In this document: piece after piece, positions 7,030 to 12,701 of the stretch
How the letters are laid out: every line of letters starts with the position of its first letter
How positions within the stretch are numbered: the first letter of the stretch is position 1
Assembly: GCF_020741395.1 (NCBI RefSeq)
Contig: NZ_DYZA01000104.1
Location: 1-12,755 of the forward strand
Source of the DNA: Mailhella massiliensis
GTDB taxonomy: Bacteria > Desulfobacterota > Desulfovibrionia > Desulfovibrionales > Desulfovibrionaceae
Direction: 5' to 3'
Length of the DNA stretch: 12,755 nt
Translations under genes and position numbers: made by a program
The notes under the pieces: model-generated
Databases searched by the model: none
Told to the model about the DNA's origin: nothing
The model's input: the letters and a program-made list of their open reading frames with translations, nothing else

Positions 7030-7347
7030 ATGCGTAAGATCGCCCTTACCACTCTGACCACCCTTATGCTCCTTGCCTTCGCCGCCGTTGCCTTCGCCGC
7101 TGAAGGCGACGCCTCCAGCAGCTTCGGCCTTGCCGCCGCCGGTATCGCTCTCGGCATCGGCCTCGCCGCCACCGGCGGTGCGCTCGGCCAGGGCTCCGCA
7201 ATCAAGGCTGCCTGCGAAGGTATCGCCCGTAATCCCGACGCTTCCGGTAAGATTTCCCAGTCCCTCATCCTGGGCCTTGCCTTCATCGAATCCTTGGTCA
7301 TCTACGCCCTTCTCGTGGCGCTCATCCTGCTCTTCGTGAAGATGTAG
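7030..7347 (+). CDS. atpE: F0F1 ATP synthase subunit c with N-terminal leader
   Basis: A 105-residue proteolipid that forms the rotor ring. Residues 1-24 look like a signal peptide: basic start, hydrophobic core and an AFAA cleavage-like end. Most c subunits are 75-90 residues and lack this. The hairpin follows: helix 1 at about 33-60 with Gln54 in GGALGQG, the polar loop ARNPDA (66-71), and helix 2 at about 77-103 with the ion-carrying Glu87 in AFIESLVIY. Gln54, Glu87, Ser88 and Tyr92 align with the side-chain ligands Gln32, Glu65, Ser66 and Tyr70 of the sodium-driven Ilyobacter tartaricus ring. GGAG lies 8 bases before the ATG. A perfect TATAAT at 7007-7012 precedes it without a clear -35 partner. 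Confidence 0.97.
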   Translation: MRKIALTTLTTLMLLAFAAVAFAAEGDASSSFGLAAAGIALGIGLAATGGALGQGSAIKAACEGIARNPDASGKISQSLILGLAFIESLVIYALLVALILLFVKM

Positions 7348-7358
7348 TTGCATTTATC

Positions 7359-7398
7359 GGGCGGGAAGGATATATTCCTTTCCGCCCCTTATTCTTTT
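7359..7398 (+). terminator. Terminator-like hairpin after atpE
   Basis: GGGCGGGAAGGA (7359-7370) pairs with TCCTTTCCGCCC (7376-7387) over 12 bp with one G-U pair and a 5-base loop. A T-rich tail follows at 7389-7398. It is a convincing intrinsic terminator or attenuator for the atp operon, placed just before rex, and would lower rex expression relative to atp. Confidence 0.8.
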
Positions 7399-7412
7399 AA
7401 CCGGCCAGAAAA

Positions 7413-8057
7413 ATGAACCAGACTCCCAAGTACGAACATATCCCCCGCGCTACCATTCAGCGGCTCGCCACCTATCTTCAGGTTCTTGAAGCCATGGACA
7501 AGGATGGCGTCCAGGTCATTTCTTCCGAACCTCTGTCCCGGGCGTGCGACGTGAACGCCTCTCAGGTTCGTAAGGATCTTGCCTACTTCGGCGAATTCGG
7601 TGTTCGCGGCGTAGGATATTATGTGTCTTATTTGCTGGAAGTCATAAAAGCCTGCCTCAACGCCAACCGCGAATGGCGCGCGGCTCTCGTGGGTGTGGGC
7701 AACATGGGCAGGGCGCTGCTCAACTACCAGGAATTTCGCCGGCACGGCTTTACCATCGTGGGAGCTTTCGACTGTGATCCCTTCAAGATCGGTGAGAAGC
7801 TCTACGGTCTGGAAGTCTACTGCACCAAGACGCTCATGGAAAAGGTGCCTGAACTCGGCATCGAAATCGGTATCATCACCGTGCCGCCGGAACGCGCCCA
7901 GCGCGCGGCCACGCAGCTCGTGGACGCCGGTATCAAGGGTATTCTGAACTATTCCGCTGCGCGTATCACGGTACCGGATCATGTGTTTGTGGAATACGTC
8001 AATTTCTTCCATCAGATTTATTCGCTGACGTTCAATATCTCCACAAAGCAGCGTTGA
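7413..8057 (+). CDS. rex: Rex, redox-sensing transcriptional repressor
   Basis: A 214-residue cytoplasmic DNA-binding protein that senses the NADH/NAD+ ratio and releases its operators when NADH is high. An N-terminal winged helix runs from about 10 to 75, beginning IPRATIQRLATYL with recognition region SRACDVNASQVRKDLAYFGEFG (42-63). It is followed by a Rossmann NAD domain with GVGNMG (94-99) and an acidic end of strand two, FDCDP (119-123). Domain-swap helix residues near 195-210 close the protein. Length is normal. The start codon lacks a good Shine-Dalgarno (only CAGAAAA upstream) and sits 14 bases behind the hairpin tail. The adjacency to F0 genes matches Desulfovibrio vulgaris, where Rex controls energy genes including sulfate reduction. 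I found no convincing Rex operator in the window. Confidence 0.97.
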   Translation: MNQTPKYEHIPRATIQRLATYLQVLEAMDKDGVQVISSEPLSRACDVNASQVRKDLAYFGEFGVRGVGYYVSYLLEVIKACLNANREWRAALVGVGNMGRALLNYQEFRRHGFTIVGAFDCDPFKIGEKLYGLEVYCTKTLMEKVPELGIEIGIITVPPERAQRAATQLVDAGIKGILNYSAARITVPDHVFVEYVNFFHQIYSLTFNISTKQR

Positions 8058-8094
8058 TATTCTCCGTCCGGAGAGCCTCGTGCTCCGTTTTCAG

Positions 8095-8129
8095 GGCCGC
8101 CCGCGATATGCAAGGCGGCCTGTTTTTTT
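8095..8129 (+). terminator. Rho-independent terminator after rex
   Basis: GGCCGCC at 8095-8101 pairs perfectly with GGCGGCC at 8114-8120, followed by a seven-T run at 8123-8129. It ends the atp-rex transcription unit 38 bases past the rex stop. Confidence 0.9.
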
Positions 8130-8138
8130 AACATCTCC

Positions 8139-8179
8139 GCAGGCTGGGTTCCCCAAAATGTAGTTTACTCCCGGCCTGC
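8139..8179. other. Stem-loop with a 10-bp stem, strand unknown
   Basis: GCAGGCTGGG (8139-8148) pairs with CCCGGCCTGC (8170-8179) through 10 bp with one wobble pair. The loop is 21 bases, TTCCCC then AAAATG and so on. It starts only 9 bases after the rex terminator T-run. There is no T-run after it on either strand, so it is not a plain terminator. It could belong to a small RNA or be remnant sequence. Confidence 0.35.
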
Positions 8180-8445
8180 CCCGTCTCCAGCCCTGCGTCG
8201 GTGGCGGCGTTCCCATGAGAGAGCCGCGTTTCCGGAAAGGAGGGCGTTTTCTCGGGGGGGGGGCGACGCTTGCCGTCCGTGAACGTGGCCTTCCCGGAAG
8301 GGTGAGATTTCTCTGCTCTCACGATGATTCCGGCCTCTCTCATCTTCTGTGTCTCCATTTTTTTTACAGCAAAAGCGCTTTTTTCCGTTCTTCCGGTGCA
8401 CTTTGCCCTGCCTGTGCCCGGAAGAAGGAAGCAAGCCGGTCTTTT

Positions 8446-8474
8446 TTGTTTTTTCTGCGAAGTTTGCCAATAAT
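8446..8474 (+). promoter_or_regulatory. Candidate promoter for the zapB-zapA-6S region
   Basis: TTGTTT at 8446-8451, 17 bases, then AATAAT at 8469-8474 (five of six matches to TATAAT). A second option is TTGCTC starting at 8490 with TATCAA 17 bases later. Both lie upstream of zapB and would give a leader of roughly 150-190 bases. The call is by eye only. Confidence 0.35.
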
Positions 8475-8580
8475 GGGCGCTCTATCTACTTGCTCATCCG
8501 GCCGCCATAGCTTATCAATAAGGAAAGGGTGCGAGAGGAGACAGTGCCTTCATATTCCTGTTTCCTGCGCTCCTGAGAAG

Positions 8581-8636
8581 AGAGGCCGGGCTTGCCCGGC
8601 ATGCACAAAAATGCTCTGGACCGGAGTGCCGCCTCT
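8581..8636 (+). other. Structured leader RNA before zapB
   Basis: GCCGGG (8585-8590) and CCCGGC (8595-8600) enclose a CTTG loop, the stable G(CUUG)C tetraloop type. GCAT/ATGC (8600-8603 with 8611-8614) and CTCTG/CGGAG (about 8614-8626) can form two further small hairpins. AGAG (8581-8584) with CTCT (8633-8636) can close them into one domain ending 14 bases before the AGGGAG site of zapB. It does not match a riboswitch I recognise. Confidence 0.3.
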
Positions 8637-8666
8637 GCCCCGGTTCTTTAGGGAGATAGAAGAGTT

Positions 8667-8930
8667 ATGGAAAAGTTGGATCTGCTGGCGCAGCGTATAG
8701 ATGGCCTCATTCAGGAACTGGATCGCCTCCGCGAGGAAAATCATCAGCTTCGCGAGGAAGGTAAGCGTCTCCGTGAAGATCTGGAACTGGGGCAGATGGC
8801 CACCGAGGAACTTCAGGAGCAGCTCAATCGTGAGCGCAGCGTGCGCGACGAGGCCTGCAACAGAGTCGATGAGCTGATCAGTCGCATCCAGAGCACGCTT
8901 CCTGCCGCGGAACCGCAGCAGAACGGCTAA
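8667..8930 (+). CDS. zapB: ZapB-like coiled-coil cell-division protein
   Basis: A small 87-residue protein, nearly all coiled coil from residue 3 to about 75, with leucines or isoleucines at 11, 14, 18, 21, 28, 35 and 39 in heptad spacing and a Pro/Gln-rich end. It has no membrane segment. ZapB-type proteins bind ZapA and cross-link FtsZ filaments at the division site. The name rests on size, coiled-coil character and position 15 bases upstream of zapA, because coiled coils have low sequence specificity. AGGGAG at 8650-8655 is 11 bases upstream of the ATG, somewhat far; a second purine-rich AGAAGAG lies closer. It probably forms an operon with zapA and the 6S RNA. Confidence 0.75.
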   Translation: MEKLDLLAQRIDGLIQELDRLREENHQLREEGKRLREDLELGQMATEELQEQLNRERSVRDEACNRVDELISRIQSTLPAAEPQQNG

Positions 8931-8945
8931 GGGCAGGCGGCCGCC

Positions 8946-9266
8946 ATGCACAGTTATCATCTCGACCTTTGCGAAACGCATGTCGCCTTTCGTACCGAGG
9001 CCGGCCCCGAGAGGGTGGAACGGGCCAGAGAGTACGTGGAGGAACGATATGGCAGAGTAAAGGCGCAGGGCGGCCAGTACGGCAGAGACAGGTTGATGGC
9101 CATGCTTCTTGTCAGCATGGCGGACGACCTGCTGGAACTGCGGGAGCGTTCCGATCGGACTGATTCCCGGTTGGATGAGCTTTTGCAGAGTTTGAAGGAG
9201 AACACGCCGGGTCGAGGCGGGCCGGATGAGCCCGCCGGAACTGGGGCAGAGCCTCTTTCCCGGTAG
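8946..9266 (+). CDS. zapA: ZapA, FtsZ-ring-associated protein
   Basis: A 106-residue cytoplasmic protein of the ZapA family, which bundles FtsZ protofilaments. The N-terminal strand-rich part (1-20) is followed by PERVERAREYVEERYGRVKA (21-40), a helix typical of ZapA, then GRDRLMAMLLVSMADDLLEL (46-65), corresponding to the family's conserved alanine/leucine-rich helix. A C-terminal coiled coil reaches about 85, and the last 20 residues are Gly/Pro-rich and probably disordered. The ribosome-binding site is weak (AGG at 8935-8937), so translation may be coupled to zapB 15 bases upstream. The 6S RNA begins 8 bases after the stop codon, the same zapA-6S order as in E. coli. Confidence 0.85.
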   Translation: MHSYHLDLCETHVAFRTEAGPERVERAREYVEERYGRVKAQGGQYGRDRLMAMLLVSMADDLLELRERSDRTDSRLDELLQSLKENTPGRGGPDEPAGTGAEPLSR

Positions 9267-9274
9267 TCCATATT

Positions 9275-9446
9275 CCCTGGGATGTGCGTGGGGAGCTAGC
9301 TTGCGCCGGCCTCACTAGCGTTAACAGGGAGCCAGTCTCCGAAATGGTGTGCATACCCGCCGAGAGCGGGCAGCCTGAAGTTTCGGACAGGCGCCCACTT
9401 GGAGACCACCAGGTCTCGTGCCAGCAGCTTTTCACGGCATCCCGGG
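9275..9446 (+). ncRNA. ssrS: 6S RNA (RNA polymerase regulator)
   Basis: 6S RNA mimics an open promoter and sequesters the housekeeping RNA polymerase. The closing stem is plain: CCC 9275-9277 with GGG 9444-9446, then a bulged T, GGGATG 9279-9284 with CATCCC 9438-9443, then GTG 9288-9290 with CAC 9433-9435. Inside, GCCAGTCTCCGA (9331-9342) matches the E. coli bubble strand GCCAGTCCCCTGA, and GCATACC (9351-9357) matches TTCATACC. Further stems are TCCGAAA/TTTCGGA (9338-9344, 9381-9387), an apical CCCGC/GCGGG (9356-9370), and GAGACC-ACCA-GGTCTC (9402-9417) on the 3' side. The span of about 172 nt fits the family (about 180). Position after zapA supports it. Exact ends are approximate; it may be processed from a zapBA transcript. 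Confidence 0.88.
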
Positions 9447-9449
9447 TTC

Positions 9450-9594
9450 TTCTTCCTCTGTATCTTACCGCCCACAGGGCGAGCTTCCAGACATTCTCAT
9501 GCTGGAGCGCGGCGGGGGCCGCGCGGAATCCGTCGCGTCTTGCGTTGTACGGAAGATATCGGGCGTTGCCCGTCAACATATCACAGGATTTACC
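9450..9594 (+). other. Hairpin-rich leader between 6S RNA and rny
   Basis: Three compact hairpins follow one another: CGCCC-ACA-GGGCG (9469-9481), GCGCGGC-GGGG-GCCGCGC (9507-9524) and CGGGC-GTT-GCCCG (9570-9582). None is followed by a T-run, so transcription may continue from 6S RNA into rny. A promoter for rny is not obvious. The sequence may serve RNA processing or translation control of rny. Confidence 0.4.
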
Positions 9595-11157
9595 ATGGAT
9601 GATATCATTTACTACGCCTTTGCGCTGGTCAGCCTCGTGGCCGGCGCTCTCCTCGGCGTCTTCATACAGCGGCATGTGACCAGCAAACGCATAGGTGAGG
9701 CCAACGAATTGGCCCAGCGCATTGTGGAGGAAGCGCGCAAGGAAGCGCAGGCTCAGAAAAAGGAAATCCTGCTTCAGGGCCAGAACGAGATTTTCAGCCA
9801 GAAGCACGCCTTTGAAGCGGAATGCAAGGATCAGGAACGCGCTCTCAAGAGTCGTGAGAAAAAACTCCAGGATATCAGCGACCGCATGGAAGAGAAAATG
9901 GAGCGCATTACGCAGAAGGAGCACGACATACTCGCTCAGGAAAAGGAGCAGACGCAACGTGAGCGCGTGCTGGCTGAGAAGGAATTACAGGTGGAGGCTA
10001 CGCTTGACGAGCAGGAGCGCCGCCTTCAGGAGGTTTCCGGCCTGACGGCGGAGGAAGCCAAGGCCCGTCTGTTTGAGGAAATAGAGTCCCGCACCCGCCA
10101 TGAAGCCGCGAAGATGATGCGCGTGATTGAAACGGAAGCCAAGGAAACGGCGGACCGCAAGGCCAAGGAAATTCTGGCCTGCGCCATACAGCGCTATGCC
10201 GGCGACTATGTGGGCGAGCAGACGGTGACGGCCGTCACCCTGCCGAGCGAAGATATGAAGGGCCGCATCATCGGCCGCGAAGGCCGCAACATCCGGGCCT
10301 TGGAAGCGGCTACGGGGGTGGACCTTATCATCGACGACACTCCTGAAACCGTCATCCTTTCCGCTTACAGTCCTATACGCCGCCAGGTGGCCCGCATGGC
10401 GTTGGAGCGTCTCATCCAGGACGGTCGTATCCATCCCGCCCGCATCGAGGACATAGTGCACAAGTGCGAGCAGGAGCTGGAAGTGCAGATCCGTGAGGTG
10501 GGCGAACAGGCCACGTTCGACGCCGGCGTGCACGGCATCAATCCCGATATCATCCGTCTGCTGGGTCAGCTCAAGTACCGGACGAGCTTCACTCAGAACG
10601 TCCTTCAGCACTCCCTGGAAGTTTCCGCCCTCTGCGGCATGATGGCCGCGGAACTCGGCATGGATATCAAGCGAGCCAAGCGTGCGGGGCTTCTGCACGA
10701 TATAGGCAAGGCCGTGGATCATGAGGTGGAAGGCTCCCATGCCCTTATCGGGGCGGATATCGCCAAGAAATACGGGGAAGGCAAGGATATCGTCCATGCC
10801 ATTGCCGCCCACCATGAGGACGTGCATCCCGAAACGGCGCTTGCCGTTCTCGTGCAGGCCGCAGACTCCCTTTCCGGCGCCCGTCCCGGCGCGCGTAAGG
10901 AGCTTCTGGAAAACTACGTCAAGCGCCTTGAGGATCTGGAAAATATCGCCGATTCCTTTGAGGGCGTGGCCAAGTCCTACGCCATTCAGGCGGGGCGGGA
11001 GCTGCGCGTCATCGTCAATTCCGACAATGTGGATGACGACAGCACCTACCTTCTCTGCAAGGATATTTCCGCCAAAATTGAGGAAAATCTCACCTATCCC
11101 GGGCAGATTCGCGTCACGGTCATCCGCGAGCGCCGTGCCGTGGGCTTTGCCAAGTAA
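9595..11157 (+). CDS. rny: RNase Y, membrane-anchored endoribonuclease
   Basis: A 520-residue enzyme that cuts single-stranded mRNA to start decay. Domains in order: N-terminal membrane helix (about 5-25), a long Glu/Lys/Arg/Gln-rich coiled coil (30-195), a KH RNA-binding domain with GRIIGREGRNIRALE (223-237), and an HD domain with His339, the His368-Asp369 pair in LLHDIGKA, the HH in AAHHED (405-409) and Asp424 in QAADSLSGARPGAR. All metal-binding HD positions are present. Length matches Bacillus RNase Y (about 520). The frame is open back to 9418, but ATG 9595 is chosen because AGGA lies 6-7 bases upstream and the membrane helix begins there. hisI follows after 62 bases with no visible terminator. 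Confidence 0.97.
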   Translation: MDDIIYYAFALVSLVAGALLGVFIQRHVTSKRIGEANELAQRIVEEARKEAQAQKKEILLQGQNEIFSQKHAFEAECKDQERALKSREKKLQDISDRMEEKMERITQKEHDILAQEKEQTQRERVLAEKELQVEATLDEQERRLQEVSGLTAEEAKARLFEEIESRTRHEAAKMMRVIETEAKETADRKAKEILACAIQRYAGDYVGEQTVTAVTLPSEDMKGRIIGREGRNIRALEAATGVDLIIDDTPETVILSAYSPIRRQVARMALERLIQDGRIHPARIEDIVHKCEQELEVQIREVGEQATFDAGVHGINPDIIRLLGQLKYRTSFTQNVLQHSLEVSALCGMMAAELGMDIKRAKRAGLLHDIGKAVDHEVEGSHALIGADIAKKYGEGKDIVHAIAAHHEDVHPETALAVLVQAADSLSGARPGARKELLENYVKRLEDLENIADSFEGVAKSYAIQAGRELRVIVNSDNVDDDSTYLLCKDISAKIEENLTYPGQIRVTVIRERRAVGFAK

Positions 11158-11219
11158 CATTGCCGTCATGAACGCGGCGTATGGTGTCCTCGTTTATCAC
11201 TTCCATAAGGATAGTTCCC

Positions 11220-11621
11220 ATGTTCCAAGCTCCTTCCGATTTTACACCCGATTTTTCCAAAGCCGGAGGCCTCGTGGCCGCCATAGCCCAGGATGCCGCC
11301 ACCGGTGAAGTGCTCATGCTGGCCTGGATGAACCAGGAATCCTGGGAAGCTACCCTTGCTACAGGCGAGGCGCATTACTGGAGCCGCAGCCGCAGGACGC
11401 TGTGGCACAAGGGGGAAAGCTCGGGAAATGTGCAGATAGTGAAGGCCATACGCCTGGACTGCGATTCCGACGCCGTGGTGCTGGAAATCGAACAGGTGGG
11501 AGGTTCCGCCTGCCATACCGGCAGAAGAAGCTGTTTTTACCGGCGCATCACGCCCGGAAATCCTGAAGTGTCCATCTGCTGCCCGCAGGTTTTCGATCCC
11601 GCAGAAGTGTATAAGAAGTAG
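11220..11621 (+). CDS. hisI: HisI, phosphoribosyl-AMP cyclohydrolase
   Basis: A 133-residue cytoplasmic enzyme that opens the adenine ring of phosphoribosyl-AMP, the third step of histidine synthesis. Conserved stretches are VLMLAWMN (31-38), GEAHYWSRSRRTLWHKGESS (49-68), the metal-binding DCDSD (80-84) and GGSACHTGRRSCFYR (94-108) with zinc cysteines 81, 98 and 105. It has no HisE pyrophosphohydrolase domain, unlike the fused E. coli HisIE, so hisE should lie elsewhere. An upstream in-frame ATG at 11181 exists, but ATG 11220 has AAGGA 8 bases before it and the conserved fold begins soon after. It lies 11 bases before hisG. Confidence 0.96.
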   Translation: MFQAPSDFTPDFSKAGGLVAAIAQDAATGEVLMLAWMNQESWEATLATGEAHYWSRSRRTLWHKGESSGNVQIVKAIRLDCDSDAVVLEIEQVGGSACHTGRRSCFYRRITPGNPEVSICCPQVFDPAEVYKK

Positions 11622-11632
11622 AGGCTCACAGC

Positions 11633-12535
11633 ATGAAAGCTCAGCTCAAGCTCGGCATACCCAAAGGTTCCCTGGAAGAAGCCACCATCGCCCTTTTTGA
11701 AAGGGCCGGCTGGAAAATCCGCAAACACGTCCGTAACTATTTTCCCGATATCAACGACCCGGAACTGACGGCTCGGCTGTGCCGCGTTCAGGAAATTCCC
11801 GAATACATCCAGAACGGTATCCTCGACGTGGCTCTTACCGGTAAGGACTGGCTGGAAGAGCGCGGCGTTTCCTACGGCGGTAAGGACGGAGACGCTCCTG
11901 TGGTGGTGATTTCCGACCTCGTGTATTCCAAGGTTTCCAACCGCAAGGCCCGCTGGGTGCTGGCTGTGGCCGGAGATTCCCCCTATCAGAGTGCCGAAGA
12001 CCTCAAGGGTAAGCGTATCTCCACGGAACTTGTGGGGGTGAGCCGTCATTATTTTGAAGAAAAGGGCGTGCCCGTCCAGATCAACTATTCCTGGGGTGCT
12101 ACGGAAGCCAAGGTGGTGGAAGGCCTGGCCGACGCCATTGTGGAAGTGACGGAAACTGAAACTACCATTCGTGCCCACGGGCTTCGCGTCATTGATGAAG
12201 TCATGGCCAGCAATACTGTGCTCATTGCCAACCGTGCGGTGTGGAACGACCCGGAAAGCCGCCATAAGATAGAGCAGATCGACCTGCTTCTGCAGGGTGC
12301 GCTCAGGGCGGAAAGCCTTGTCTGCCTCAAGATGAATGCTCCCACCTCCAGACTGGAGGAAATCCTCAGCCTGTTGCCCGCCCTGAATTCTCCGACTGTG
12401 GCCTCGCTGAAAGATCCGGCATGGGTCTCCCTGGAAACTGTGGTGGATACCCATGTGGTGCGCGACCTTATCCCTCAGCTGCACGATCTCGGTGCGGAAG
12501 GTATTCTGGAATACAGTCTCAATAAGGTTATCTAG
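11633..12535 (+). CDS. hisG: HisG, ATP phosphoribosyltransferase, long form
   Basis: A 300-residue enzyme catalysing the first, rate-setting step of histidine synthesis: ATP plus PRPP to phosphoribosyl-ATP. It starts LGIPKGSL (7-14), carries LTGKDWLEE (68-76), and has the PRPP-binding region GLADAIVEVTETETTIRAHG (164-183). It ends with a regulatory domain of about 75 residues (NSPTVASL to EYSLNKVI), which marks the long, HisZ-independent form with feedback inhibition by histidine. In the PRPP loop the position usually held by Gly (TGxT) is Glu177 here. AGAGG lies about 10 bases upstream. The gene follows hisI by 11 bases, so the two form an operon, perhaps with rny. A strong terminator comes directly after. 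Confidence 0.96.
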   Translation: MKAQLKLGIPKGSLEEATIALFERAGWKIRKHVRNYFPDINDPELTARLCRVQEIPEYIQNGILDVALTGKDWLEERGVSYGGKDGDAPVVVISDLVYSKVSNRKARWVLAVAGDSPYQSAEDLKGKRISTELVGVSRHYFEEKGVPVQINYSWGATEAKVVEGLADAIVEVTETETTIRAHGLRVIDEVMASNTVLIANRAVWNDPESRHKIEQIDLLLQGALRAESLVCLKMNAPTSRLEEILSLLPALNSPTVASLKDPAWVSLETVVDTHVVRDLIPQLHDLGAEGILEYSLNKVI

Positions 12536-12554
12536 CATTTTTATCCACAACAGA

Positions 12555-12592
12555 GGCCGGGACATGTTTTTTGTCGTGCCCCGGCTTTTTTT
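12555..12592 (+). terminator. Rho-independent terminator after hisG
   Basis: GCCGGG at 12556-12561 pairs with CCCGGC at 12580-12585, with further inner CA/TG pairing, followed by seven Ts at 12586-12592. It lies 20 bases past the hisG stop and ends the hisI-hisG unit. Confidence 0.9.
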
Positions 12593-12653
12593 GTGTCTTG
12601 TCTTCGGCGTGCACGGGCATACCGGGAACAGCGTGTCAGCCATTCGGGGAGTC

Positions 12654-12701
12654 TTCCTCTGTACGGGGCTGCAAGTGTATACTTTTTAGCCTGCACAGGC
12701 T
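12654..12701 (+). promoter_or_regulatory. Possible promoter with inverted repeat near the right edge
   Basis: TATACT at 12678-12683 is a good -10 box. TTCCTC at 12654-12659, 18 bases before, is a weak -35. Directly downstream AGCCTG-CA-CAGGCT (12688-12701) is a 6+6 inverted repeat at the expected start site, an operator-like position. No coding sequence is recognisable in 12593-12755; the gene served would be beyond the edge. Confidence 0.3.

Larger units (their letters stand above)
8130..8666. other. Gene-free stretch between rex and zapB
   Basis: I find no credible protein or tRNA here. Open frames on both strands lack ribosome-binding sites, family resemblance and plausible composition. 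What is visible: a 10-bp stem-loop (8139-8179), palindrome TTTCCGGAAA (8229-8238), a ten-G run (8254-8263), CCTTCC-C-GGAAGG (8289-8301), a GTGAGA/TCTCAC hairpin near 8302-8322, a T8 tract (8358-8365), palindrome AAAAGCGCTTTT (8371-8382), promoter candidates near 8446-8474 and 8490-8520, and a structured leader (8581-8636) before zapB. It may hold regulatory DNA or an unrecognised small RNA. Confidence 0.5.

Noticed and set aside
8415..8440. GGAAGAAGGAAGCAAGCCGG looks a little like the SRP RNA (4.5S) tip GGAAGGAAGCAGCC
   Set aside because: The tetraloop and spacing do not match, and the flanks do not pair into the long SRP hairpin.
8128..8470. Two open frames on the minus strand in the same spacer
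   Set aside because: No Shine-Dalgarno, one runs into the rex terminator, and neither looks like a folded protein.
8215..8700. 161-codon open frame on plus strand across the rex-zapB spacer
   Set aside because: No ribosome-binding site, low-complexity composition, reads through the G10 run and overlaps the start of zapB in another frame.
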